From Metellina segmentata (lineage: Eukaryota; Arthropoda; Arachnida; Araneae; Tetragnathidae), in contig OX375873.1 in the NCBI GenBank assembly GCA_947359465.1, positions 70,755,477 through 70,819,476 of the forward strand: a DNA stretch of 64,000 nucleotides. Direction: 5' to 3'. The position numbers and the translations under genes were made by a program. This document shows positions 48,080 through 59,900 of this stretch, one piece after another; the first letter of the stretch is position 1, and each line of letters opens with the position of its first letter. The notes beneath the pieces are model-generated. The model was given only the letters and a program-made list of their open reading frames with translations, was not told where the DNA came from and did no database searches.

Positions 48080-49285
48080 ATATGTTACTAGGCATCTTAA
48101 TTACGTTTTGTTCACTAAGTGAAAATGGGTTTATAAATGCAATGCGAGCGAGCATACAATTTTCTTCTTTTACCAAATCATTTAAACGATTTTCAAATTA
48201 CCCTGGCAATAACTTGATTTTTTCAATATATTTGGTAAAATTCCTATTATACGCAGCACATTCACTCTGTTCTTTCAAGTATGGAAATTGACTCAAATCC
48301 TGATTTTCTAACTGAGAGATGAACAGTTTTCATTTTATTTTAAAGGAATTGATGCTATTTACTTAAGTTTAGGAAATAATTTATTCGTGCCTCGTAGCTT
48401 CGAATTTAGATCATTGAGACGGCTAGTAACATCAACTAAAAATGACAGATCAAATAGCCAGTTGTCAGGAAATATAAAGTTCTTTCATCAGGCAGTTCAA
48501 TTTCCGGTTCTAAAATATTATAAACAGCATTTTTCAATTTCCAAAATCTAAGATACTTTCCTCTAGAACTCCAGCACACCTCACACAGTGAAGGTTCTAA
48601 ATCTAACTCACATATTCGAAATCTAACAATTCACAATATTCTTTGAATTCTAGTCTGTTTAATGCTCATGCTCTAATTTTATTCACACATTTAAAAACAT
48701 GTAACATAATATGCTGTATTTTTAAAGTTTTCTACACAGTACCGCTTGATATATAATGCAGCGATATTTTAGTACAAGACAATTAAAAAATTTTTTAAGC
48801 AAAGTTGTAATGCCATTGATTTTATCTATTATTGACGGCACTCCGTCAATATACACACTGATGTGTTTACTATAATCTAATTTTAGATTTTCTAGGCATG
48901 ATTTACTTTTCAAATAAGTCTTATCCTCTTGTTTTACCATGGAATGAGTCCAGACTGGCAAGCTCTTAAAATACTTTTAAAATTATCACATCAATTCCAG
49001 TTTTAAAAAATCCTTAAATGAGCTATATCACATATGTCCGTTGATTCATCCAAAGCTAGAGAAAAGAAAGTACAAGAATAGACAAGGTTTATCTGTTGCT
49101 GAGATACAACCTGAGAGTTCTCGATGCGTCTCGTAACTGCTTGTCTTGCTGTAGCACAATTTCGACTGCTTTTCTTTCAATACCTTCATTACCAAGATGG
49201 CATGCAAATACACTCTTTAACAAAAAAATCGACTATCCAAGACGGAATTGTCCAAATGTAATAAAATGTCGTATGCAAAGACATT
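48080..49285 (-). pseudogene. hAT transposase fossil (ZBED/GTF2IRD2-like)
   Basis: Read on the - strand in several frames. 49065-49020: SLALDESTDICDIAHL, where the DESTD block carries the first catalytic Asp. 48860-48722: VYIDGVPSIIDKINGITTLL and KYRCIIYQAVLC. 48560-48540: remnants of the EVRWLSRGK block. 48465-48365: WLFDLSFLVDVTSRLNDLNS then KLRGTNKLFPKLK. 48340-48090: LFISQLENQDLSQFPYLKEQ and NPFSLSEQNVIKMPSNI. Order and content follow the hAT transposases related to GTF2IRD2 and ZBED host proteins. Several frameshifts and stops make it inactive; the N-terminal BED finger and terminal repeats were not found. Confidence 0.85.
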
Positions 49286-49479
49286 TTGAACAAACATGCA
49301 AATGATTAAAATGTGGTGTCCAATGAATGAATAGTGGAAGCTTCAGCGCATTGGAACTGCGTATTCCGCAGTTGTATATAAGGAGCGATTCTCAATCTGT
49401 AGTCAAAATTTCTGTTGCATTTCCACTGCGGATATCTTAAGTCGACTGTAACAATTCCTCTCATAAACATTCTTGCTCA

Positions 49480-50925
49480 ATTCGAGCATATGTTAGTGTT
49501 TGAAAGTGGTTGTGCTATCGGATTTCAGGAGGCTGGTTGGACGAATCGAATAATGTATATCGAAGTGATATGGCGATTAGACAATGCTGGCAAGAGTGGG
49601 TCAAGAACGGCAGATGTCAGCGTCAGAACGGCAGCGATCGACTTAGAGCCACAACAGAACGGTGTATAGGATGAAATGGTGTGGTGACAGAAATGAAATG
49701 GTAGCATAAAGTAATAATATCTTTGGTTTCACCACTACAACATTTATTCTAACATCCTACAACTTAGCAGATATTTACAGCAAGTTTACAGACGTTTTTG
49801 GGACAAGAAGGGTACGGCAAGTAAGAGAGCTTGTTCTCGCTATCAGGTCTCAGTAGTCTCTCTGGTAAATTCTAACGTCTTGCAGGACGCCTTTGAACGG
49901 AAAAAACAGATTTCTATGGAATTTTGAGTGTTCTCAAGGGGATTGAGATTGATGAGATCGTGATGTCAGTGTAACGTCAGATGAAGAGGGTTTGTTTCAA
50001 GTGCCCAGAAATTTATGACCGATGCAATGTCAAATGGAGTGCTGTAATAGTACTTCTAGGGTTAGTTATGGACAGTTGATCACTTGAAAGGAGTTTTATG
50101 ATCTCCAGTTAGGGAATTCTGGAATACATCTGCTTGATCAAAGAAGCCGAGTTTAGAGTGGTACAACTGGCAGCGGGGTATAACGGGAAGACAGAGCGAT
50201 TGTCAGAGCAGCTGTCACAGCACAGGATTCGTCGTTAGCAACTATCCAACAAGTGACCCGCACACATGTGTCCAACATGACCCTCCGCAGACGACTAAGA
50301 GAGCGGAATTTACGCTCACCCTCTCACGCCTGTACACCGTCAAGTCCGATTGCAGTGGTTCCGGGCTCAATCAACTTGTAACGGCGCTGACTGAGGACAT
50401 ATAGTCTTTAGTGACGAGCTCAGTTTCCAACTGTGTCCTGACAACAATCGCAGATGTTTAGGAGACGTCCAGGGCAGAGTAGGGATACTGCCCTTATAAT
50501 CGCACACCACAGATGCCCACAACAGGGCGGTATGGTCTGGGATGCCATCCCCTTTGACACACTTACAGTAGACGACATTCTATAACCGGTTGATTTACCT
50601 TCCTTTAGCGACACCCCGGACTTACTTTTCAAGAACATTATGCACGGCTACACACGGCATATGTTGCTATGCATTATTTTCAAGCTTTCCCAACACTTCC
50701 TTGGCCAGCTAGGTCTCTTGATCTCTGTCCATAGAGCAAATTTGGGACGGTATGGGAAGGCGATTGCAACCATCCCGGAATGTGGACCATTTAGCACAAT
50801 AGTTGGAGACAATATGGCAAGAAATTCCACAAGACACCGTCCGGGAATTTTTTGAGTCTATGCAACGTTGGATGACAGCTTGCATCCGGGCCAGAGGTGA
50901 ACCAACTCTTTGAGAAATTCCAGAT
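49480..50925 (+). pseudogene. Tc1-like transposase fossil, split by an insertion
   Basis: N-terminal part at 49495-49662: FESGCAIGFQEAGWTNR and, in a shifted frame, RRCWQEWVKNGRCQR, the helix-turn-helix region. After a 519-bp insertion the frame resumes at about 50187: EDRAIVRAAVTAQDSSLATI, VSNMTLRRRLRERNLRSPS, and further on GGMVWDAIPFDT. The C-terminal part at 50700-50920 keeps LPWPARSLDL and remnants of the segment down to RARGEPT. Many stops and a deletion near 50600. A different subfamily from the 9.3-kb fossil. Confidence 0.85.
49663..50181. mobile_element. 519-bp insertion nested in the Tc1 fossil
   Basis: It interrupts the Tc1 frame between ...TTERC and EDRAI... and is flanked by a 5-bp direct repeat AACGG (49658-49662 and 50182-50186). 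It starts TGTATAGGATG and ends GGCAGCGGGGTAT. Length and duplication would suit a solo LTR or short DNA element, but a TG...CA or inverted-repeat end was not found. Unclassified. Confidence 0.6.
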
Positions 50926-53001
50926 TCCATTTAATGTTTTTTAAGTTGTAACTTTTTATTTTTGCAATACGAATATGGGCGTTTTAGATAATGACATAAC
51001 GACTTTGACACAATACCAGCAAAGAAAAGCAAAAAAAAAAAATGCTTTTTGACTGTAATTGTTTATTTTGCTTTTGTTAAATCGGGATTGTTAAAGACAG
51101 ATTGAAAATTTCAACGAACTTGAAATCTGCGGAATATTATACATAAGATCGATACCTAATACCATTTGATTTTATTTAAATAAATAATTTTTAAATTACT
51201 AGGGGGCTCCCTTCCCTGTTTGACTACGCTAGCTAATCACCGGGGAATGCTACGCAAACCAACACTCCTTTTGCAAGATATTTCACTTTTTTTTACTTTA
51301 ACACTTAATGCACCCTAAACTAATAACCCCATCAGTAAAAAAACTCTCCCTCTTGTTTCCTGTACAGTTTTGAATAAACTATGTTAATCTCGTAATGTTC
51401 TGATTTGTACTCAATCGGCAAACTATCGGAGAATCGAATGAAAAAACGACCATAACGCCACAGCGAGTTTCAAAGCCATCTGGCAAACCCGTTAGTTAAC
51501 CTTTATTTCCGTGAAGAAGTATGAACGCAATCGCTATGCGATCTAAAAATACGAAATATATATGACCAACTTTTGATCGTATCGAATTTATTTATAAAGC
51601 AATATCAAAAATAATTTTACGTTAAGAAAGAGTACATTCTAATGTTTTTTTTTTCAGCGACGTTTTCAAATTTAAAAACTAATAGCAATAAGATATAGAT
51701 ATGACAGTTTTTAAAAAAAAAGTAACGAAAATGTCCCGATTTTTCCCGAATTAAAAAATATATTGTTTGGAACCAAATTAAAATTTCTAAAAATACTCGA
51801 CGAGATGCAAAAACTCACGTTTAGAGGTACTCTAAAAAAAATTCACGGCTGAAGACTGAAAACTTGTATGTATTTGGTCCACTCGAGTTAGAAATTTCGC
51901 TTTTTCAATATTGACACTTAAAAAAACCCTAAACTAACAGCCGAATCGGAAAAAATGTTCAGCGTATTTCCTGTACAATTTGGAACAAACCATGTTAATT
52001 TCGTAATTTTCTGATCCGTACTTCTTCGGGAAACCGTTTAAGAATTGAGCGAAAAAAAAACCCAGTTTTTAAACCTGCCACAGCTGCGGCGGTAACTTCT
52101 TTTTAAAATAAAAAGGAATAATCATATTTTCGCAAGAGATTGTAAAGTCACGCCGATTGGATCGCTTCGCAATTTGAATTCGCAATGACCAGGCCATTTC
52201 GGCGTTGCCCGTGGTGTAAGTATGCGAAGCAAACCATAGTTCATAATAATCATAATGGGTATTTGTAACAATCACCGAGGGTTAGCGGGAAGTGGTCACA
52301 CCTGATCCCACGAAAAGAACTGTCACAGGCAACGTCGTGTTGGCCACGCAGTGGCTAGTAAACTTATAATTTTGAACACGTATTAAACATGACTATATTC
52401 ATAAATTCTACAATTTACTGTTATATAACTCGTTTTGGTTAAAATCAAGAACACGGTACTATCGTCAATTATTGATTAATTACGATCGCCAATAATTATG
52501 ACATATGGTAACCCATCATAGGCCTATCGAAATAGCCCTTTGGTGAAGACAATTTTAGTCGTTAATTTGGCCCGAGGGCTGGAAATGCGCACTTGGGTGT
52601 TTTACTGTATTGTGTGTGTTTTGTAACACGTAAAAAGAACACATGTTTAAAATACACTATGTTGTACTTATATAAGAACACGTTTCCTATAGGTACGGAA
52701 ATTCACATTTAAGGTTTCGTTCGAATTTTTACAATTATTCTGCCGCATATTATACAATAGTCAACAATATCTCGTTTTCTTATTGTTTAACAAAAGACTG
52801 AAATGTTTGCGATAAAAGTAGCTAGCATTGTTTTCAACAAACACAATTATAACAATTAATAATACATAACATACGAAATAAAACATACAGATATTGGAAG
52901 CTAAAGAATATCCACAATCCTAAAAACACCATTATGCAGCTGTCTAACTCTCAACTCAATTTTAAGACCAACTTTGCAAATTAAGAAGTCGATTTCACTG
53001 G
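50926..53001. other. Upstream of the kinase gene, nothing recognised
   Basis: AT-rich sequence. Diverged similarity between about 51290-51440 and 51900-52060 (both hold a TTAA... CACTTA...CCCTAAACTAA... block and a TTTCCTGTACA word) suggests two copies of an unnamed repeat. No promoter motif recognised. Confidence 0.4.
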
Positions 53002-53570
53002 ATGAACAATATTGCTGAAACATCTATGGCACAATCGGAAGAAAAATGCTCTAAGCATTATGGCCGTAATGATATCGTACGGTTGACTGTGGACATTCTG
53101 GAAAGTGAGAAAGAGTACCAGTTCATATCTGTTCTTGGAAGGGGAACTTACGGTGATGTCTTCAGAATGTATGATCCGGAGAGGGACGAAGATATTGCTG
53201 CCAAAATCGTGACACCTGACAACACTTCTGACAAGGAGCTAACCTTTTGGCCCAAACTTCATCATCGTAACATTGTACCACTTTTGGAACTACTGACCTT
53301 ACGTCCTATGGCTACGACTATTTTCATCATGCCACTGCAAAGAAAAAATCTCCATGATGTGTTATGTGACAAACACTTCCTGATGCGTCGAGGTTGTCTC
53401 AAAAAGGTTAAGCAATGGATGTTTGAAATTTTGGCTGCTTTGGAATACCTCAGATCCCAGCAATTTTGCCACTTAGATATAAAAGTTGACAATGTCCTTA
53501 TTTCTCATAGATCTACAGCCATGCTTTGCGATTTTTCGTTCCTTAATGTGGCAATCACTCCTCTGAAAAG
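53002..53570 (+). CDS. Divergent protein kinase, exon 1 (gene spans 53002 to beyond 64000)
   Basis: Catalytic N-lobe and half of the C-lobe of a eukaryotic protein kinase that would transfer phosphate from ATP to Ser/Thr substrates. Residues: glycine loop GRGTYGDV (46-53), ATP-binding Lys in AAKIV (K68), alpha-C Glu in SDKEL (E79), catalytic loop HLDIKVDN (157-164, His-Leu-Asp instead of His-Arg-Asp), and metal-binding DFS (177-179, Ser replacing Gly). All key acidic and basic residues are kept, so it is probably active despite the changes. The exon ends at donor AAAAG|GTGAAA in phase 2. The first in-frame ATG is 53002; a second, at 53026, is possible. The family could not be assigned; it is not a close match to any common kinase I recognise. 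Confidence 0.85.
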
Positions 53571-55200
53571 GTGAAAATGCATGTATTTAAGGTAAAGATG
53601 CATTATAGCAGACGGTAAAATGCTAGAACACACGGTAATGGCTCAACGAAAAATTGGCAACTAAATATTTCATCGTTCATTTGGAAATTCCTACGACGGG
53701 TTACACAAACTATCACCAATTGGTGATCGTAACTATCGCTAATTTGGCAATGAAACTGTGTTTTTGAGAGACGTTTGTCACCAATTACATGGGATTGTTA
53801 TGCTGGAGGCTATAAAAGGAAGAAGACAGATTGACAAAATGTTTCAATTCTAAAAATGTGTCTTATAATGCATCTTCCACCATTTTTATTTTTAAAAAGA
53901 TACTTCATAATACTAAAAATTTCCTTTTAAAAACTAAGTTGAAAACTTAGTAAAACTACATAATTTTGGTTTTATATGTATATAACTAACTATTCAAATT
54001 ATAAATCTGTATTCTGTAAAACTCTACATTACAAATTTCTCGACGGCAGTTGAATAATAAGTTGAAAAAATCTTGTAGTATGACGCAAGAATTCAAAATT
54101 CAGAAAACATAATCAATGCGAAGCCACATAAATACAAATAAGTGAACTTTTAAAAGCGAAGTACTATAAAAACGATTTTGCGAACGAAAACCTATTTTTT
54201 GTGTCCACTTTAAAAAGGGACGTGGACAGAGGTGATGTTAGTACCAAAGAACACGTTGAGCATATTTGCAATAACTTCAACGACTGGTATTACATAAAAG
54301 TTTAAAAGTAACATTTGTGAAATAAAGTTAATGAAATTAAATTGATATAAATATCTTTTATTTTTAAAGTCAAAAATAGAAAAAAGAATGCAGTGAAAGA
54401 ATGACTATATATATTTCCTGCTCAACAGAGATTTAAAATGGAAGATATAGTCATCAATATAAAAAATGTTAGGCTCTTGCTCAATGAAACAGTCTTGCCT
54501 TTTTGACCGAAATATTTTGGAAAAACCCCGAGCAATAAACAAATTAAGAGTTGCATGATTAAATCAATATATATCTATTAACTCCATCTGAATTTGTTAA
54601 TAAATTATTGTTCACGATATTAATTTTTGAATTCAATTTTTTATTGACTATGCACTAAAACTGGCAAAAGGTCGAGATTTGTTAATGGATCTGCTGAACG
54701 AGAGAGAAGTAAAAAAAGAAGCCTCCCGTCTTGTTTCGAGCTTTACAGACGAAAAATACTTTTTGTTTTCTCTTTCCAGAGATGTTACATGATTTCAGGG
54801 GACTGCATGAAATCAAAGACTGACTTTTAACGTTCCTGATGATTGCCTTAAAACGAGTTGTTCCATCATTAACAAAATAGACCTAAACTTGATGGACGAG
54901 ATATCTCATCATTTAAAAACACTTCACCCTATCTTGATCTTGTTATCGTAAAAAATTTGCTTATGCCGAGATGCCTCGTCATAAGCAAAAACAATCAGAT
55001 CTTGATTTAGGAGATGTCTCGGCGAAATTACGTGGACAGTTAATGCATATAAGTAAATCATGAGCTCTGTGTCTGAGTTTTTATGTTTCTTACTGCTATT
55101 GTATATTATTAGCATGCTGAATTTTAAAGCATTCTCATCTTTATTTTGAATTTACAAATGTTTTTCTCCAATGCTCTGCAACCCAAACTGTCTTCAATAG
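53571..55200 (+). other. Kinase intron 1
   Basis: 1.6 kb, AT-rich, with the dispersed repeat at 54575-55030. No other coding exon recognised. Confidence 0.7.
54575..55030 (+). repeat. Dispersed repeat carrying the palindromic monomer, copy 2
   Basis: Homologous to 43684-44040. Its right end holds a satellite-like monomer (ACTTGATGGACGAGATATCT followed by CATC, 54889-54912), then two ancestral-looking ones: GAGATGCCTCGTCATAAGCA (from 54969) and CAGATCTTGATTTAGGAGAT (from 54999). It lies 420 bp upstream of the satellite array. Confidence 0.7.
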
Positions 55201-55411
55201 GTACGATTTAGGTTTGCCGTTCATTTATCGTCCACCAGAGGCTTGCCAGTCGCTGGGGAAAGAAATATCTATTGATGGTGGATCTTATGATATGTGGGGT
55301 TACGGCGTAATGGTTGTGGAGATTTTGTCGCATTTCGTCATTGCCACCAATGTAGCAGACAGTACCTGTTGGATCAAAGATGTCTATCCTACACTTTTCG
55401 ATGCTCTACAG
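55201..55411 (+). CDS. Divergent protein kinase, exon 2
   Basis: Acceptor GTCTTCAATAG ends at 55200; the first base completes the Arg codon left by exon 1, and the frame runs 70 codons to CAG|GTATAG at a codon boundary. It encodes the end of the activation segment with IYRPPEAC (Pro-Pro-Glu in place of Ala-Pro-Glu) and SYDMWGYGVMVVEIL, the alpha-F helix with its invariant Asp. This matches what must follow the DFS motif of exon 1. Confidence 0.85.
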
Positions 55412-55454
55412 GTATAGTAAATAATCTGTACTTTACTCTCCAAGTGATTATTTC

Positions 55455-55745
55455 GACGAGGAATCCCGTCATTAGTTAAACCTTCAGCGGATCTTGATGT
55501 ACGAGATAACTCTTCTTTAGAAGAAAACTGTTCAGATCTTGTTGGATGAGATATCTCGACTTTAGAAACAATCTTGTCAGTTCTAGATTGACGAGATATC
55601 TCGTCTTTAAAAGAAAACTGGTCAAATCTTGATGGACGAGATATCTCTCCTTTAAAAGAAAACTGGTCAGATCTTGATGGACGAGATATCTCGTTTTTAA
55701 AAGAAAACTGGTCAGATCATGATTGACGACATATCTCTCCTTTAA
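55455..55745 (+). repeat. 45-bp satellite, left segment
   Basis: About six monomers start 44 bases after exon 2. The first (GACGAGGAATCCCGTCATTA followed by G) resembles the dispersed form; the next ones approach the array form. Divergence decreases towards the right. The segment is cut by the TTAA element at 55746. Confidence 0.85.
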
Positions 55746-56940
55746 GGCTACACAGTACCCTAAAAATGACAAAAATATCGAAAACATTTTTATTGCATTT
55801 TTTTGATGGCCCATACAGTTGGGAAGCTTGCCTCAAAATTCTAGATCTGTTATCCAATTAGTTTTAAAGACATTCGAAGTTTTCTGAGTGTTGCCAGTGT
55901 CAAAATTTGACAGCATAGAGGAGGGGGCGTGGTTAAATTCGTTTTTGTTTTGATGTAATTTTACATTCTTACAGTAATTTAAAAATATTTTTGAATAGAA
56001 TATATTCCTTAGGTGAAATGGCTATTATCTTCAACTTTTACTACTAAAATCGTATCTGTTAGTTTATGTTCTGCGTTCTCTTCTGAGTCTCATTACTAGC
56101 TTACCAATATTAATAAAAAGGTCTTTATCAAAACCAATATTTGGTTACGATTGTTATATATAATATATTATAATCAAAATTTTGGTAAATATTTGGTATG
56201 AAAATATTTAGTTAGGATTAAGATAAATAATTTGTCGCAGCCGTAACAAATGTTTTTCATCATATGAAAACATAATATTTTGAATTAAAAAATATATTCC
56301 ATCATTTTGAGTAAATTAGTGTTTTAGTGCATTTTATAAGTTGGTAAATAACATATTAAAAAATTAGAGCTCTACATGCATTATTAGTTTTTGTTTTATG
56401 ACTTCAAAAACTTAAAATGCATTTTTCTCAGAATTTTTATTTTTGTGAATGCAAGTGTTTTCAATTCCCTAAGGCTTTTTTCTGTACAAGATACAGTCTA
56501 GAAATTTTTTGTAGATACTTTCATATATATGTACCATAAAAGTTAGTATGGATTAAGGTCTGATTGTTCTAGTATTTTTTTTTTTAAATGTCAAAGTTAA
56601 TATTTTTAGAATTTTTATATTTTTTTCAGGTTTAGCTACAAAAATATTTATTAAAATTCAACAATGAGACTGATGGTTTATTCCATACTAACTTTTGTTT
56701 CCACAATTATACAAGAAATATAAATCACTTGAAATAACTAAAAAAGATTAAAAATTAAATATTTTATAAAAGTTTAAAAAAACTTCAAAAATTTGAATCT
56801 TTAAATTTTTTTAAAAAATAGTCTTTGTTAAACTGACTTTTTTTTATTGCATTCAGTTTAATAATATAAGCTGAAAAAAAGTCAATAATTATTTTTAATG
56901 CTACTGTCTAGAAATTAAAAAAAAAGGGTACTGTGTAGCC
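55746..56940. mobile_element. 1195-bp TTAA-flanked element inside the satellite
   Basis: Terminal inverted repeats GGCTACACAGTACCC and GGGTACTGTGTAGCC, flanked by TTAA on both sides (55742-55745 and 56941-56944), where the satellite word CTTTAAAA was duplicated. TTAA duplication is typical of piggyBac-type transposition, although the ends do not start with the usual CCC. The interior is AT-rich and non-coding. Confidence 0.85.
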
Positions 56941-56944
56941 TTAA

Positions 56945-59900
56945 AAAGAAACTGGTCAGATCTTGATGGACGAGATATCTCGTCTTTAAGAGAAAATTGG
57001 TCAGATCTTGATGGACGAAATATCCCTCCTTTAAAAGGAAACTGTTCAGATCTTGATGGACGAGATATCTAATCTTTAAAAGAAAACTGGTCAGATCTTG
57101 AAGGACAAGATATCTCTCCTTTAAAATAACACTGGTCAGATCTTGATGTACGAGATATCTCTCCTTTAAAATAATACTGGTCAGATCTTGATGGACAAGA
57201 TATCGCTCCTTTAAAACAATACTGGTCAGATCTTGATGGACAAGATATCTCTCCTTTAAAATAATACTGGTCAGATCTTGATGGACGAGATATCTCATCT
57301 TTAAAAGAAAACTGGTCAGATCTTGATGGACGAGATCTCGTATTTAAAAGAAAACTGGTCAGATCTTGATGGACAAGATATCTCTCCTTTAAAATAATAC
57401 TGGTCAGATCTTGATGGACGAGATATCTAATCTTTAAAAGAAAACTGGTCAGATCTTGATGGACAAGATATCTCTCCTTTAAAATAATACTGGTCAGATC
57501 TTGATGGACGAGATATCTAACCTTTAAAAGAAAACTGGTCAGATCTTGATGGACAAGATATCTCTCCTTTAAAATAATACTGGTCAGATCTTGATGGACG
57601 AGATATCTCATCTTTAAAAGAAAACTGGTCAGATCTTGATGGACGAGATATCTAATCTTTAAAAGAAAACTGGTCAGATCTTGATGGACAAGATATCTCT
57701 CCTTTAAAATAATACTGGTCAGATCTTGATGGACGAGATATCTAACCTTTAAAAGAAAACTGGTCAGATCTTGATGGACAAGATATCTCTCCTTTAAAAT
57801 AATACTGGTCAGATCTTGATGGACGAGATATCTCATCTTTAAAAGAAAACTGGTCAGATCTTGACGGACAAGATATCTCTCCTTTAAAATAATACTGGTC
57901 AGATCTTGATGGACAAGATATCGCTCCTTTAAAACAATACTGGTCAGATCTTGATGGACAAGATATCTCTCCTTTAAAATAATACTGGTCAGATCTGGAT
58001 GGACGAGATATCTCATCTTTAAAAGAAAACTGGTCAGATCTTGATGGACGAGATCTCGTATTTAAAAGAAAACTGGTCAGATCTTGATGGACAAGATATC
58101 TCTCCTTTAAAATAATACTGGTCAGATCTTGATGGACGAGATATCTAATCTTTAAAAGAAAACTGGTCAGATCTTGATGGACAAGATATCTCTCCTTTAA
58201 AATAATACTGGTCAGATCTTGATGGACGAGATATCTAACCTTTAAAAGAAAACTGGTCAGATCTTGATGGACAAGATATCTCTCCTTTAAAATAATACTG
58301 GTCAGATCTTGATGGACGAGATATCTCATCTTTAAAAGAAAACTGGTCAGATCTTGATGGACGAGATCTCATCTTTAAAAGAAAACTGGTCAGATCTTGA
58401 TGGACAAGATATCTCTCCTTTAAAATAATACTGGTCAGATCTTGATGGACGAGATATCTAATCTTTAAAAGAAAACTGGTCAGATCTTGATGGACAAGAT
58501 ATCTCTCCTTTAAAATAATACTGGTCAGATCTTGATGGACGAGATATCTAACCTTTAAAAGAAAACTGGTCAGATCTTGATGGACAAGATATCTCTCCTT
58601 TAAAATAATACTGGTCAGATCTTGATGGACGAGATATCTCATCTTTAAAAGAAAACTGGTCAGATCTTGACGGACAAGATATCTCTCCTTTAAAATAATA
58701 CTGGTCAGATCTTGATGGACGAGATATCTCATCTTTAAAAGAAAACTGGTCAGATCTTGATGGACAAGATATCTCTCCTTTAAAATAATACTGGTCAGAT
58801 CTTGATGGACGAGGTATCTAATCTTTAAAAGAAAACTGGTCAGATCTTGACGGACAAGATATATCTCCTTTAAAATAATACTGGTCAGATCTTGATGGAC
58901 GAGATATCTCATCTTTAAAAGAAAACTGGTCAGATCTTGATGGACAAGATATCTCTCCTTTAAAATAATACTGGTCAGATCTTGATGGACGAGATATCTC
59001 ATCTTTAAAAGAAAACTGGTCAGATCTTGACGGACAAGATATATCTCCTTTAAAATAATACTGGTCAGATCTTGATGGACGAGATATCTCATCTTTAAAA
59101 GAAAACTGGTCAGATCTTGACGGACAAGATATCTCTCCTTTAAAATAATACTGGTCAGATCTTGATGGACGAGATATCTCATCTTTAAAAGAAAACTGGT
59201 CAGATCTTGATGGACAAGATATCTCTCCTTTAAAATAATACTGGTCAGATCATGATGGACGAGATATCTCATCTTTAAAAGAAAACTGGTCAGATCTTGA
59301 TGGACAAGATATCTCTCCTTTAAAATAATACTGGTCAGATCTTGATGGACGAGATATCTAATCTTCAAAAGAAAACTGGTCAGATCTTGACGGACAAGAT
59401 ATATCTCCTTTAAAATAATACTGGTCAGATCTTGATGGACGAGATATCTCATCTTTAAAAGAAAACTGGTCAGATCTTGATGGACAAGATATCTCTCCTT
59501 TAAAATAATACTGGTCAGATCTTGATGGACGAGATATCTCATCTTTAAAAGAAAACTGGTCAGATCTTGACGGACAAGATATCTCTCCTTTAAAATAATA
59601 CTGGTCAGATCTTGATGGACGAGATATCTAATCTTTAAAAGAAAACTGGTCAGATCTTGATGGAAAGATATCTCTCCTTTAAAATAATACTGGTCAGATC
59701 TTGATGGACGAGATATCTAATCTTTAAAAGAAAACTGGTCAGATCTTGACGGACAAGATATATCTCCTTTAAAATAATACTGGTCAGATCTTGATGGACG
59801 AGATATCTCATCTTTAAAAGAAAACTGGTCAGATCTTGACGGACAAGATATCTCTCCTTTAAAATAATACTGGTCAGATCTTGATGGACGAGATATCTCA

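Noticed and set aside
53262..53492. - strand frame under kinase exon 1
   Set aside because: Antisense shadow of a conserved kinase domain.
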